Assembly: GCA_041447175.1 (NCBI GenBank)
Contig: CP166960.1
Coordinates: 2,062,519 to 2,126,518 of the forward strand
Length of the DNA stretch: 64,000 bases
From: Candidatus Bathyarchaeia archaeon
GTDB taxonomy: Archaea > Thermoproteota > Bathyarchaeia > Bathyarchaeales > Bathycorpusculaceae
Reading direction: 5' to 3'
The first letter of the stretch is position 1. Each line of letters opens with the position of its first letter. Shown one piece after another: positions 35,349 through 43,671 of the stretch. The notes under the pieces were generated by a model that searched no databases, was not told the origin of the DNA, and saw only the letters and a program-made list of their open reading frames with translations. Position numbers and translations under genes: made by a program.

Positions 35349-36176
35349 CTACTTTGGCTTAAGCAGCTGCAGGATGGACTGGTGAATTGCGGAGTTGCCT
35401 GACGCCACAAACTTTAACGTCTGCCTTGGGTCTAACGGGACATCAAATGCTTCCCCGTTGGGCGCTGAGAGCAAACCGCCTGCCTCCTGAAGAATCAAAA
35501 AGCCAGCAGCCACATCGGTTGTCCGCAGTTTCCCGCGGATGTCCACAAACGCGTCGGTTAAGCCTGCTGCAACAAAGCAGAGTTCCAACGCGTTGGCGCC
35601 GAAATGCCGGATATGCCTGGTTTCCTGAATTAGCTCCGACAGTTGAGGTGCCACTTCTTTGGCTTTGTAGGTGTTCAAGTCTAAGCCAATGAGGGCTTCT
35701 GTAAGGGAAGTGACGGTGGAGGTTGTGATTTTTTCGTTGTTACAAAAGGCGCCCTTGCCCTTGGCGGCGATGTAGGCGTCGCCGTGACGCAGGTCCGTCA
35801 CCATGGCGGCGTAAACGTCGGAGAGTAAGGGTTTTTGGGAGACGGCTATGGAGGAGCAGTAGAAGGGCAGCCCGCGGGTTAGGTTGGTGGTTCCGTCAAT
35901 GGGGTCAACTGTGACGTAGCAGTCGTTAGGTTGATTACCGTAGGTTTTTATGCCTGACTCCTCACTCACCAACGTAAACGACACATCATGCCGCAGAAGA
36001 ACATCCACGAGGGCTTTTTCCGCCGCCAAATCCACCAGCTTCATCTGGTCTCCACCCGCGCCCCTGCCCAAGTCAGGCTGCGGGTCCTTAAGAGTTTTAA
36101 GCAACGGCTGCAAGTTGGCGGCGACTTTTGTTTTGCATTCAAGAAAGATGGGCTGCCAATCAAAACTTTGCACCAT
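35349..36176 (-). CDS. Inositol monophosphatase / fructose-1,6-bisphosphatase family protein
   Basis: 275 residues. The metal-binding motifs are VSEESG (Glu), DPIDGTTNLTRG (Asp-Pro-Ile-Asp-Gly-Thr) and the C-terminal LRTTDVAAGFLILQEAGG. In archaea such enzymes often act on both inositol-1-phosphate and fructose-1,6-bisphosphate; the substrate here cannot be decided. It heads a two-gene unit with the phosphoesterase at 34498. Confidence 0.9.
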   Translation of the reverse strand: MVQSFDWQPIFLECKTKVAANLQPLLKTLKDPQPDLGRGAGGDQMKLVDLAAEKALVDVLLRHDVSFTLVSEESGIKTYGNQPNDCYVTVDPIDGTTNLTRGLPFYCSSIAVSQKPLLSDVYAAMVTDLRHGDAYIAAKGKGAFCNNEKITTSTVTSLTEALIGLDLNTYKAKEVAPQLSELIQETRHIRHFGANALELCFVAAGLTDAFVDIRGKLRTTDVAAGFLILQEAGGLLSAPNGEAFDVPLDPRQTLKFVASGNSAIHQSILQLLKPK

Positions 36177-36518
36177 AAAGATTCATCCTTAGGGTGATAT
36201 GCGGCTTCTACCCAATAAAGACAACCTTAAAAAGCACAGTAACAAAAACGAACCTATTTGCCGCCTATTAGCATCCAAATAACAATTCTATGCAGAACCT
36301 ATAGAGGGGTCTACCTTTCTGCGGTTTCCGAAGCAACACCAAAAAAACTAGAACCGAAAAACGTAGAGGAAAAAGGGCTATCGGGAGTAGCTGACTTCAC
36401 GGCGGGTTTGGTTTCGCATGCAAACGGGCAGGTTCTTCCGTGTAAGCAAGCTATCTTTAGATTCAAAAATATTATAACTGTGCACACGAAAGGAAAGACA
36501 GTGACACACTCAGCTATT
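36177..36518. other. Intergenic region between the IMPase and dehydrogenase genes
   Basis: About 340 bases between divergent starts. A plus-strand frame stays open through most of it, but the translation has no family character and the conserved protein begins only at 36519. A TATA-like AAATATTATAAC lies near 36466-36477 and probably serves the plus-strand gene. Nothing else is recognised. Confidence 0.5.
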
Positions 36519-37541
36519 ATGGGAATACCTTTGAAAGCAATCATATGGACAAAATATGGCGCCCCAGAGGTTCTGCAACTGCAAGAAGTAGACAAGCCTA
36601 CTCCAAAAGACAACGAAGTTCTGATAAAGGTACATGCGACGACGGTGACGGCGGGGGAATGCGAAATTCGGAGTTTAAAGTTGCCATTTTGGCTCCGGGT
36701 TTCTTTGCAGTTGTGGCTGGGAATTAGAAAGCCAAGGAAGAAAATTTTGGGGCAAGAGGTAGCGGGGGAAGTTGAAGCAGTGGGCAATGATGTGGAACGG
36801 TTTCGGAAGGGCGACCAAGTTTTTGGAACCACGGGTTTCAGTTTCGGCGCCGACGCCCAATACGTTTGCTTACCTGTAAAACCTCAAGAAGGGAACCTGG
36901 CGATAAAACCAGCCAACGTAACCTTTCAGGAAGCTGCAGCCTTGCCGTTAGGCGGGCTTGAAGCGCTCCATTTTCTCAGGAAAGGAAACATCCAGTCGGG
37001 GCAGAAAGTGCTGATTGTGGGGGCAGGCGGAAGCATAGGCACCTTTGCGGTGCAGCTTGCCCGCTACTGTGGCGCAGAAGTTACGGGTGTTGATCGCGCA
37101 GAAAAACTTGACATGATACGCTCCCTCGGGGCAGCCCACGTTATTGACTACGCCAGAGAGGACTTTACTAAAAACGGTGAAACCTACGATGCCGTCCTTG
37201 ATGTAGTGGGCAAGAGCCCCTTTTCGGGCAGTGTCAAATCGCTCAAGCCCAATGGACGGTATCTTTTGGCAAACCCAAGTCTGTCAGATATGCTTCGAGG
37301 GCGTTGGACCTCGATAAGGGGCGGCGGCAAGAAGGTAATATTTGGAGCATCGGACGCAAAGCCGGAAGATTTGATTTATCTCCAAGACCTGCTTGCAGCA
37401 GGAACGATAAAAACAGTCATAGGCAAAAGTTTTCGGTTGGAGGATATTGTCGAGGCACACCACTACGTGGAGAGCGGACAAAAAAAGGGAAACGTAGTTA
37501 TTACGGTAGAGCACGATTACGGGAAGGTTGGTTTGGCTTGA
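36519..37541 (+). CDS. Zinc-independent alcohol dehydrogenase / quinone oxidoreductase-like protein (MDR superfamily)
   Basis: About 340 residues from ATG 36519 (MGIPLKAIIWTKYGAPEVLQ); GTG 36501 would add six residues. The GroES-like domain includes ILGQEVAGEVEAVGNDVERF and the Rossmann domain VLIVGAGGSIGTFAVQLARY. The zinc-site residues of true alcohol dehydrogenases are not visible, so a quinone-oxidoreductase-type NAD(P)H enzyme is more likely. A flavodoxin gene overlaps its stop (TTGA), so the pair may work in one redox step. Confidence 0.85.
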   Translation: MGIPLKAIIWTKYGAPEVLQLQEVDKPTPKDNEVLIKVHATTVTAGECEIRSLKLPFWLRVSLQLWLGIRKPRKKILGQEVAGEVEAVGNDVERFRKGDQVFGTTGFSFGADAQYVCLPVKPQEGNLAIKPANVTFQEAAALPLGGLEALHFLRKGNIQSGQKVLIVGAGGSIGTFAVQLARYCGAEVTGVDRAEKLDMIRSLGAAHVIDYAREDFTKNGETYDAVLDVVGKSPFSGSVKSLKPNGRYLLANPSLSDMLRGRWTSIRGGGKKVIFGASDAKPEDLIYLQDLLAAGTIKTVIGKSFRLEDIVEAHHYVESGQKKGNVVITVEHDYGKVGLA

Positions 37542-38008
37542 AATCGTTAATCGTTGTGTATTCGTATCATCACCTGAACACCCAAAAAATCGCCGAGGTC
37601 TTTGCAAAGGTTCTTGGGGCAGAACTCAAAACGCCACAGCAAACAAACCCAACTGAACTGGGGGATTATGAGGTGGCGGGGTTTGGCGCGGGGATAGACA
37701 GCGGAAAACACTACAAGGAACTGCTCGACTTCGCAGATAGGCTTCCGCAGGTGGATGGCAAGAAGGCATTCATTTTTTCAACCAGCGGCGTTTCAAACCC
37801 CAAGTACAAGCAGAAAATCCATACGGAGCTTAGGGAGAAACTGCAGGCGAAGGGTTACCAGATTGTTGATGAGTTTAACTGCCACGGGTTTAACACAAAC
37901 AGCTTTCTTAAGGTGTTTGGCGGCATGAACAAGGGCAGACCCGACGCAAAAGACCTCAAAAACGCAGAGGCGTTTGCAGTGAACCTAAAACAAAAACTAC
38001 AACCTTAA
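37538..38008 (+). CDS. Flavodoxin family protein
   Basis: About 156 residues. From TTG 37538 it reads LKSLIVVYSYHHLNTQKIAE, the FMN-phosphate loop variant of the flavodoxin fold, followed by EVAGFGAGIDSGKHY and FIFSTSGVSNPKYKQK, which form the flavin-ring loops. The C-terminal part resembles flavodoxin-like proteins involved in menaquinone or protoporphyrinogen redox. The start overlaps the stop of the MDR oxidoreductase. The open frame extends 78 codons upstream inside that gene without meaning. Confidence 0.85.
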   Translation: MKSLIVVYSYHHLNTQKIAEVFAKVLGAELKTPQQTNPTELGDYEVAGFGAGIDSGKHYKELLDFADRLPQVDGKKAFIFSTSGVSNPKYKQKIHTELREKLQAKGYQIVDEFNCHGFNTNSFLKVFGGMNKGRPDAKDLKNAEAFAVNLKQKLQP

Positions 38009-38033
38009 AGTGCCATTTGCCAAAAATTGGTTT

Positions 38034-38140
38034 TGGTGCCGGGGGCGGGATTCGAGCCCGCGACCTCTGGCAATGGGCGTTTGGCCCTTTTGTCTCCAGA
38101 TTATGAGTCTGGCGCCCTAGCCAGGCTAGGCTACCCCGGC
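38034..38140 (-). tRNA. tRNA-Met (CAT) with a probable 29-nt intron in the variable loop
   Basis: Acceptor stem GCCGGGG/CCCCGGC, D arm GCCT...GGGC, anticodon arm CCAGA-CTCATAA-TCTGG (anticodon CAT), T arm GCGGG-CTCGAAT-CCCGC; discriminator A and an encoded CCA (38034-38036). Between the anticodon stem and T stem there are 34 nucleotides; removing 29 (from AGACAAAA to GCCAG) leaves the normal AGGTC variable loop. The extra piece contains a small hairpin GGGC-CAAAC-GCCC. The sequence outside is that of an elongator tRNA-Met. Confidence 0.93.
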
Positions 38141-38141
38141 A

Positions 38142-38158
38142 CACCTCTGTTTGAGGTG
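38142..38158. repeat. Hairpin directly upstream of tRNA-Met
   Basis: Perfect inverted repeat CACCTC / GAGGTG with a TGTTT loop, ending one base before the tRNA 5' end. It could help processing or start-site choice; no more can be said. Confidence 0.4.
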
Positions 38159-38315
38159 CCTTTGCAGCCAGTCTTAAGGTTATTCTGCATGGTTTGAGAT
38201 AAAGCTTTTTAATTCTTCCACAAAGTCTCGCCCTACAGCAGGCGTACCTACGGGCACAAAAAAAGCAATGCAGAATAAAACGGGTGCGCAACTAAAAAAT
38301 TGGGCTCTTAGTGAG

Positions 38316-39020
38316 CTAGTTTCTTTTTCGCTCCAGCTTCTCCACCTTAGACCCAGCGCCCAAGTAAACGATGTCAGTTAAACCCAAAAACAGCCCCGTT
38401 TCAACCACGCCCGGAATCATTTTGAGCCGCTGCTCCAACTCCGCGGGAGTGGCTATGTCGCCGAAGGTGGCATCCATGATAATGTTGCCGTTATCAGAAA
38501 TCACGGGTCCAAGCTTGCCTTTGGTTTCCCGCAACAGGGGGATTCCGCCCAGCTTCTGAATGCGGTCACGTACCAGTGCCACAGCAAACGGCACAACCTC
38601 AATAGGTACAAGGTGGTTGCCTTCGCCCAGCACATGCACTTTCTTTTTTTGGTCGGCTACAAAGATGTTGTGTCGGGATGAGGCAGCGACGATTTTTTCG
38701 CGCACAAGCGCGGCGCCCATGCCTTTAATCAGGTTCAGTTGGGGGTCAATTTGGTCGGCGCCGTCAATGTTTACGTCAACAAGTGGGTGCTCTTCAAGTG
38801 TAGTTATGGGGATGCCTGTTTGGACGGCTAACTGGAAGGCTTGGTAGCTGCTAGGAACACCCAGAATTTGGAGGCTTTCGTGTTGGCGGCGCTCACCCAA
38901 CGCGAGGATGGCGTAAGCGGCGGTGGTTCCACTTCCTAAACCCACAACCATGCCGTCTTTGACGTGCTCCACTGCGGCGTAGGCGGCGTTACGTTTTTCA
39001 ACATCAGGGGAAACTTGCAT
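38316..39020 (-). CDS. rpiA: Ribose-5-phosphate isomerase A
   Basis: Interconverts ribose-5-phosphate and ribulose-5-phosphate. Motifs: VGLGSGTTAAYAI, VDVNIDGADQIDPQLNLIKGMGAALVREKI (with the catalytic acids) and VADQKKKVHVLG, in an enzyme of the usual 234 residues. The ATG overlaps the stop of the upstream coiled-coil membrane gene (TAATG), so the two are translationally coupled. In an archaeon lacking the oxidative pentose pathway it serves ribose synthesis. Confidence 0.95.
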   Translation of the reverse strand: MQVSPDVEKRNAAYAAVEHVKDGMVVGLGSGTTAAYAILALGERRQHESLQILGVPSSYQAFQLAVQTGIPITTLEEHPLVDVNIDGADQIDPQLNLIKGMGAALVREKIVAASSRHNIFVADQKKKVHVLGEGNHLVPIEVVPFAVALVRDRIQKLGGIPLLRETKGKLGPVISDNGNIIMDATFGDIATPAELEQRLKMIPGVVETGLFLGLTDIVYLGAGSKVEKLERKRN

Positions 39021-39799
39021 TATGATTCAATCTCCATTTGCCCAAGTTTATTCATGACCTCATCAATCTGGTTTCGAATGGCGTCAATGCGCTGTTCCGC
39101 TTCGGATTTTTGCCGTTCCTGTGGAGGTTTGCGGGGTCGTTTGGGTTTTTCTTTTTCAGGCTCAGGTTCGGCTGACTCTTCGGCTTCTTCGTCATCTTTC
39201 TCCATCTGGTCGGGAACCACAGGAACTTGCGGTTTAGGCATGGGAACTTTAACTTCTCTAACAACGGGTTTGATGTCTATGCGTCCACGCAGCTCCTCCA
39301 CTTTACCCGTCAACTCACCAAAGCGTTCGCTGAAAAGCTTCATGAGGTCCTGCTGCATGCTTTCCAACTCGTGCAGTGCAACGATGGTTTCGTCTTTGGC
39401 TATGGAGTTTTTAACCGACATCATGCGGGATTTGTAGCTGCCAGCCAAGCGTTCCCGCTCGGCCTCAGTAATTTTGCCCTCCGCATGCGCTTCGTACAAT
39501 CGCCGAATTGCATCACCCAAGATTTCACGTTCTAAATCAAGGATGCGCAGTTCGTCTTTGGCATGCACTGCCTGAGTTGCTTGGACGCTTTTAGTAACGC
39601 GAAACGGAGAAGAGGAAGCAAACGAAGGCGCCGAGAGAAGCGTTTCGAGTTCGGGTTCTTTGGCAGAAGCTGTGGCAGCGGCGGCCACGACGGGTTTGGC
39701 GCGTTTACGCATGGCGTAAATGACAAGTGCACAGGCGAGAACGACGATTATCGCCACTAGAACAGTGATGATGATAGTTGCCGTCTCGTCGAGAGCCAT
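39020..39799 (-). CDS. Membrane-anchored coiled-coil protein, unknown function
   Basis: 259 residues. One N-terminal membrane helix (residues ~9-30, IIITVLVAIIVVLACALVIY) followed by RKR, so the rest faces the cytoplasm. A long helical part includes DLEREILGDAIRRLYEAHAEG and ITEAERERLAGSYKSRMMSV, then a charged, proline-rich linker (EPEPEKEKPKRPRKPP) and a final helix ending in MNKLGQMEIES. I have the impression of a conserved archaeal family but cannot name it. Coupled to rpiA by a one-base overlap. Confidence 0.75.
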   Translation of the reverse strand: MALDETATIIITVLVAIIVVLACALVIYAMRKRAKPVVAAAATASAKEPELETLLSAPSFASSSPFRVTKSVQATQAVHAKDELRILDLEREILGDAIRRLYEAHAEGKITEAERERLAGSYKSRMMSVKNSIAKDETIVALHELESMQQDLMKLFSERFGELTGKVEELRGRIDIKPVVREVKVPMPKPQVPVVPDQMEKDDEEAEESAEPEPEKEKPKRPRKPPQERQKSEAEQRIDAIRNQIDEVMNKLGQMEIES

Positions 39800-39946
39800 G
39801 AGATCCTCTGTATTCTGATAGCTTACGATGTATATAAAAATTAAACAAAAAAACGCAAAACAAAACGGCTACGATAAACAAAAAGGCATTTCCTTAAAAC
39901 GGGTGAACACCAAGCAGGCAGGAGCAAAATAAATGTTAGGGGAAGG

Positions 39947-41047
39947 TTAGTGGTTTACTTTTCGTCGGATCAGCAAGTACAGCAGCAGGGGTCCGCCTAG
40001 AAATGCCGTGATAGCCCCCACAGGAAGCACCACGGGAGCAAGCAGTCGCCTAGCTAAAATGTCGGCAAACAACAGCAGAACCGCCCCAAAAAGGGTTGAG
40101 GAAACAATCAGGAAACGCTCGTCTCCACCGATGATTGCACGGCAAATGTGCGGGGCAACCAGACCCACAAAGCCGATGGCGCCCGTGAAGCTGACCACCG
40201 TTGCTGTGGAGAGGCATGCCGCAATTAAGGTGATTCGTCTAACGCGGTTTACTTCTACGCCGAGACTTTTTGCGGTGTCGTCGCCCATCTTCATGAGGTT
40301 AAGGTCCCAAGATAAACGCATGTTAATTGCAAAGCATATGACCAGTGCGCCTAAGAGGTAGGGTAGCTGCCACCAAGCCGCTCGGGAAAGGTCACCAACC
40401 GTCCAAAAGACAGTGGCGCTGACGGCGTTGGATTCAGCAAAATACTGCAGTATGATGGTGCATGCTTGGAAAATGTACAGTATGGCTATGCCCGCCAAGA
40501 TTATGGTTTCAGGCGAGGGACCTCTACGCTTAACCAGCAGCAAAATGACTGCGACAGGAATCATGGAGAATAAAAAGGCGTTAGTGATTATCAGGAGAGG
40601 ACCTTCAGTTAAGCCGCTGCCCAAGATAATGGCGACAGCGGCGCCCAAGGCTGCACCTGCAGAGACACCTAAGGTGTAGGGGGTGGCAAGAGGGTTTCTT
40701 AGAATTGCCTGCGTTGTGGAACCAGACATGGCTAATGTAGCGCCTGCTAGAATTGCTAAAAGAATGCGGGGTAACCGGAGGGTCCACACAACCGTGTCAG
40801 CCAACGGGCTGACCTGAATCCAGTTCGGAAAGGCTCTAGCAAAAATTGCGGCGTAAGCCTCAAAAAACGAAAAGGAAGCGGAACCCAAAGCCAACGAAAC
40901 GCCGGCAACCACAAACAGCAGGACGGCACAGGTAACCAAAAAAAGAACACGTTTTGCTACTAGCTTTCGGTATTTTCTTTTTTCACTTTCCTCCGTGCTG
41001 AGTGCGGCTTTACTTTGAGCCGCATCTACTGGGGTTTGGTCCACCAT
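39947..41047 (-). CDS. FecCD/BtuC-type ABC transporter permease
   Basis: About 366 residues, ~10 membrane helices. Family motifs: LRLPRILLAILAGATLAMSG, TQAILRNPLATPYTLGVSAG, GFVGLVAPHICRAIIG and LPVGAITAFLGGPLLLYLL. ATG 41047 (MVDQTPVDAAQS) with GGAAGA upstream is preferred; TTG 41080 would add 11 residues. It overlaps the methyltransferase end by 22 bases. With the binding protein at 41882 and the ATPase at 43672 it forms an importer for an iron chelate, corrinoid or similar ligand. Confidence 0.93.
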   Translation of the reverse strand: MVDQTPVDAAQSKAALSTEESEKRKYRKLVAKRVLFLVTCAVLLFVVAGVSLALGSASFSFFEAYAAIFARAFPNWIQVSPLADTVVWTLRLPRILLAILAGATLAMSGSTTQAILRNPLATPYTLGVSAGAALGAAVAIILGSGLTEGPLLIITNAFLFSMIPVAVILLLVKRRGPSPETIILAGIAILYIFQACTIILQYFAESNAVSATVFWTVGDLSRAAWWQLPYLLGALVICFAINMRLSWDLNLMKMGDDTAKSLGVEVNRVRRITLIAACLSTATVVSFTGAIGFVGLVAPHICRAIIGGDERFLIVSSTLFGAVLLLFADILARRLLAPVVLPVGAITAFLGGPLLLYLLIRRKVNH

Positions 41048-41832
41048 ATCGTTGCGGTCTTCCTTTTTCGGTTCAGCCAAAGTTTTCCGTTGTCTACTAT
41101 TAAAATTCTGCGCAGATACGCTTTTAGAGCCGAATTTTTGCTGGGGTTTATATGGTACTGTTCAGCGTATTTTTCGGCTGCATCGTCTAAACTGCGAAAG
41201 TTCTGCATTGACTGGTAATCCCAAACCTCCACATTAGCAAGTATGCCCAAGTCATGCAGAATGTTGTAAACGTAGATATAGTCCGACTTCACAGAAACTG
41301 AGTCACTGTAGACTAAGTTTTGAATTTCACGGTCCATCCACTCAGAAGCGGACAGGAAAAGGTAGACGCGTTTTGTGGCAAGAGCATCCAGCTTTACCAG
41401 TTCCTTTTCAAGGTTAACCATGAACAGGGAAAAAGAGGCAATAACCACGTCGTGGGGTTGAACGTCATCGCCGACGCGTAAATCCTCCAAAGACCGCTGG
41501 ATGAAACGCAGATTGGTTAAGTTGGCTTTTTGGGCGTTTGCCTTCAGAAGGGCAAGCATGTTTCCAGCAGGCTCTAAAGCCGTGACTTGCTTGACCCTTT
41601 TTGCGACAGGTATTGTTATTCGCCCTGTGCCTGCGCCGACATCAAGAACGGTGTATTCGGGCGATAGCGGCAGTCTGCGTAGTTGTTTCTCGGTTAAGTC
41701 CTTGAGGGATGATACTTTTTCGTTAAAGCCGTTGGCGCATTTCTCCCAGTAACTTGGAGCACAACATGCGGTGCGGCGTGTATCTATCATCATTTGCTGC
41801 CGCAACTCGACCCAATTTGCTGCCTCTGCCAT
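41026..41832 (-). CDS. Class I SAM-dependent methyltransferase inside an ABC-importer operon
   Basis: 268 residues. SAM motif VLDVGAGTGRITIPVAKRVK with ALEPAGNMLALLKANAQ (the acidic ribose-binding residue). Also DVVIASFSLFMVNLEKEL. The N-terminal part contains a Cys-Cys pair in RRTACCAPSYWEKCANGF. It lies between the binding-protein gene (50-base gap) and the permease gene (overlap), so it is likely expressed with the importer; it could modify the imported ligand. The substrate is unknown. Confidence 0.8.
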   Translation of the reverse strand: MAEAANWVELRQQMMIDTRRTACCAPSYWEKCANGFNEKVSSLKDLTEKQLRRLPLSPEYTVLDVGAGTGRITIPVAKRVKQVTALEPAGNMLALLKANAQKANLTNLRFIQRSLEDLRVGDDVQPHDVVIASFSLFMVNLEKELVKLDALATKRVYLFLSASEWMDREIQNLVYSDSVSVKSDYIYVYNILHDLGILANVEVWDYQSMQNFRSLDDAAEKYAEQYHINPSKNSALKAYLRRILIVDNGKLWLNRKRKTATIWWTKPQ

Positions 41833-41881
41833 AGCACATCACTTAGCCAGTTAGTTTAGACCTAAAAAGAAAAAGAGAGGT

Positions 41882-43546
41882 TTATGTGGAGCCGTTGGGT
41901 ATGCCGACGATGTCACCGTTGATGGTGATGCCCGGATACAGGAAGACGCCTTCTTCGTCGAGGTTGTAATCTAGCCGCATGAAGTGAGTGATGTATTCTT
42001 GGTGTATGGCTTGTGGGTTAAAGTCCGTCAGTAAGTCAGGGTAGAGCACGTTGGTCAGGTAAACTGCTCCTAAAACGCCGCCCATGGCGTTGTTTCGGAA
42101 GTCACCTGCGATGATGTATACGTGCCCGTTCTTGACGGCTTTAAGGTTGGCAAACATCGGCTGGGAGATGTATTCTTGGAGGCATTGGCTTATGCTTGAG
42201 GTGTCGCTTACATCGTAGCCCTGAGCGGGGTCAGCGTTGGTTAAGCCGCTGAAGGTGTATCGAACTGTGTGCAAGAAAATGTAGTCAGGGTCTTGTGAGA
42301 GTATCCACTCCGCATCAACGTTTACCGAAGACGCGTTAAGGTAGGTGGGCATTGACTGAGCGATGTTTGCTCCGCCTGATAAGATGCAGACTTGTCCAAG
42401 AGTGTCAATTGTCGCGTAGGCTTTTACGGTCGCTGAAGCCGTATAGGGGTAGTTAGTTAACAAGACGGTTTGCTGTTGGTCCGAGGTTAGGGTGCTGGTT
42501 TTAGCGCGGATGGTGTCGGTCAAATTGAGCAGCCAACTTGCATATTCTGTGGCTTGGGGAACCCTGTCAAAGATGTAGCCAGCTTTGAGGATGCCTTGCA
42601 TGAAACTGGAGTCCTCAGGGTTGGTCACGTTAGGGTAGTATAGCCCCAGGAAGACTACGTCAACACCAGGCAGCTTTTCAGCTTTTTCTTCGGTGGCACT
42701 GGAGAAAGTCAACAGCACATCGGGGTCCAAGTTGAGAACTGCTTCATAGTCGGGGGTGTACATTTGCCCAACTGAGACTATGTTGGGGTTGTCTGGGAAG
42801 TAGTATTCTCTGAGGACATCAACGCAGAAGTCAACGCCGACGACTTCGTCTTCTAGGTCAAGAACGCGCATCATTTCGGCGTTCTGAATGTATTCGACCA
42901 CGATACGGTTTGCGGGAAGCGAAACCGTTATGAGTTTACCGTTGCCGTCCAGCAGAACAATGTAAGAAGCAGTGCCGTTTATGAGGGCAACAACTTGGTC
43001 TTTGTCTGCTGCATCAACTTTTCCATCGTTGTTTGCGTCTGCAAACTGAGTAGCAGAAGATGAGCCGCTGATTATGCTCGTTAGGTAAGTGAGGTCTTCT
43101 TCGTCCACTGCTGCGTCCATGTTAGCATTTCCGTAAACCTCCAACACCAAATCCATCGAGAGCTCAGGTGTTGGGGTTGGCGTTGGTTGAGGGGTGGTGG
43201 TTGGCTGCACTGTGGGGGTTGCTTGAGGTGTGGTTTGGGGGGTAGCTGTTGCGGTTGGCTTGGGGGTGGCGGAGGGAGAAGATGTGGAGGTTGAGGTGGC
43301 AGTTGGTGTGGCGGTTGACGTTGGTGTTGGGGTTGAAGTCTGCGGTGTGGAGGTTTGTTGGGGGGTGGGTGTTGCTTGTGGTGAAGCTGAGGTTTGTGGT
43401 GAGGGTGGGGCAGTTGCCGTGGGGGTCGGGGATACCTCAGGTGTGGGTGTCTCTGGTTGGGTGAACCAGTTGTTGCCGTAACCGATTACGAGGGAAGCCC
43501 CTATGATTATTGCGAGAATAAGGCCAATTACGAGGTTTCTGTTCAT
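41882..43546 (-). CDS. ABC-importer substrate-binding protein with Thr/Pro stalk and dockerin-like segment
   Basis: 554 residues. Anchor helix (~5-24), a Pro/Thr/Ser stalk (~32-129), a dockerin-like segment (~137-192) with a calcium-loop pattern D170-x-N-x-D174-G-x-V-D178-x-x-D181 and a weaker first loop (GNANMDAAVD), then a class III binding-protein domain (~200-545) with NRIVVEYIQNAEMMRVLDLE and ILSQDPDYIFLHT. The domain resembles BtuF/FepB-type receptors. The dockerin-like pair may stiffen the stalk or bind a partner on the surface; no cohesin was recognised in the window. Confidence 0.82.
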   Translation of the reverse strand: MNRNLVIGLILAIIIGASLVIGYGNNWFTQPETPTPEVSPTPTATAPPSPQTSASPQATPTPQQTSTPQTSTPTPTSTATPTATSTSTSSPSATPKPTATATPQTTPQATPTVQPTTTPQPTPTPTPELSMDLVLEVYGNANMDAAVDEEDLTYLTSIISGSSSATQFADANNDGKVDAADKDQVVALINGTASYIVLLDGNGKLITVSLPANRIVVEYIQNAEMMRVLDLEDEVVGVDFCVDVLREYYFPDNPNIVSVGQMYTPDYEAVLNLDPDVLLTFSSATEEKAEKLPGVDVVFLGLYYPNVTNPEDSSFMQGILKAGYIFDRVPQATEYASWLLNLTDTIRAKTSTLTSDQQQTVLLTNYPYTASATVKAYATIDTLGQVCILSGGANIAQSMPTYLNASSVNVDAEWILSQDPDYIFLHTVRYTFSGLTNADPAQGYDVSDTSSISQCLQEYISQPMFANLKAVKNGHVYIIAGDFRNNAMGGVLGAVYLTNVLYPDLLTDFNPQAIHQEYITHFMRLDYNLDEEGVFLYPGITINGDIVGIPNGST

Positions 43547-43555
43547 TCCAATCCC

Positions 43556-43620
43556 GTGTTACGGGTTACTAAAAAAGTAATACTTATACCTTGTGTTACT
43601 TAAAAACGGAAAAGTAACAC
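43556..43620. promoter_or_regulatory. Operator-rich divergent promoter of the FecBCD-type importer
   Basis: Three related GTTAC motifs lie here: GTGTTAC (43556-43562), GGTTACT-AAAAA-AGTAATA (43564-43582, an inverted TTACT/AGTAA pair) and a perfect inverted repeat GTGTTACTT (43593-43601) / AAGTAACAC (43612-43620) with a 10-base spacer. ACTTATACC between them is TATA-like. The layout is that of a repressor site controlling both sides of the divergent importer genes, perhaps responding to metal or corrinoid. Confidence 0.6.
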
Positions 43621-43671
43621 TAAAATACCCTCTTACGCTTCTAGGACAGAGCCACAAGCAGAGGCGCAATC

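Noticed and set aside
38037-38140. Reading the long variable region as a class II tRNA (Leu or Ser)
   Set aside because: The anticodon is CAT and the arms match elongator tRNA-Met; the extra bases fit an intron better.
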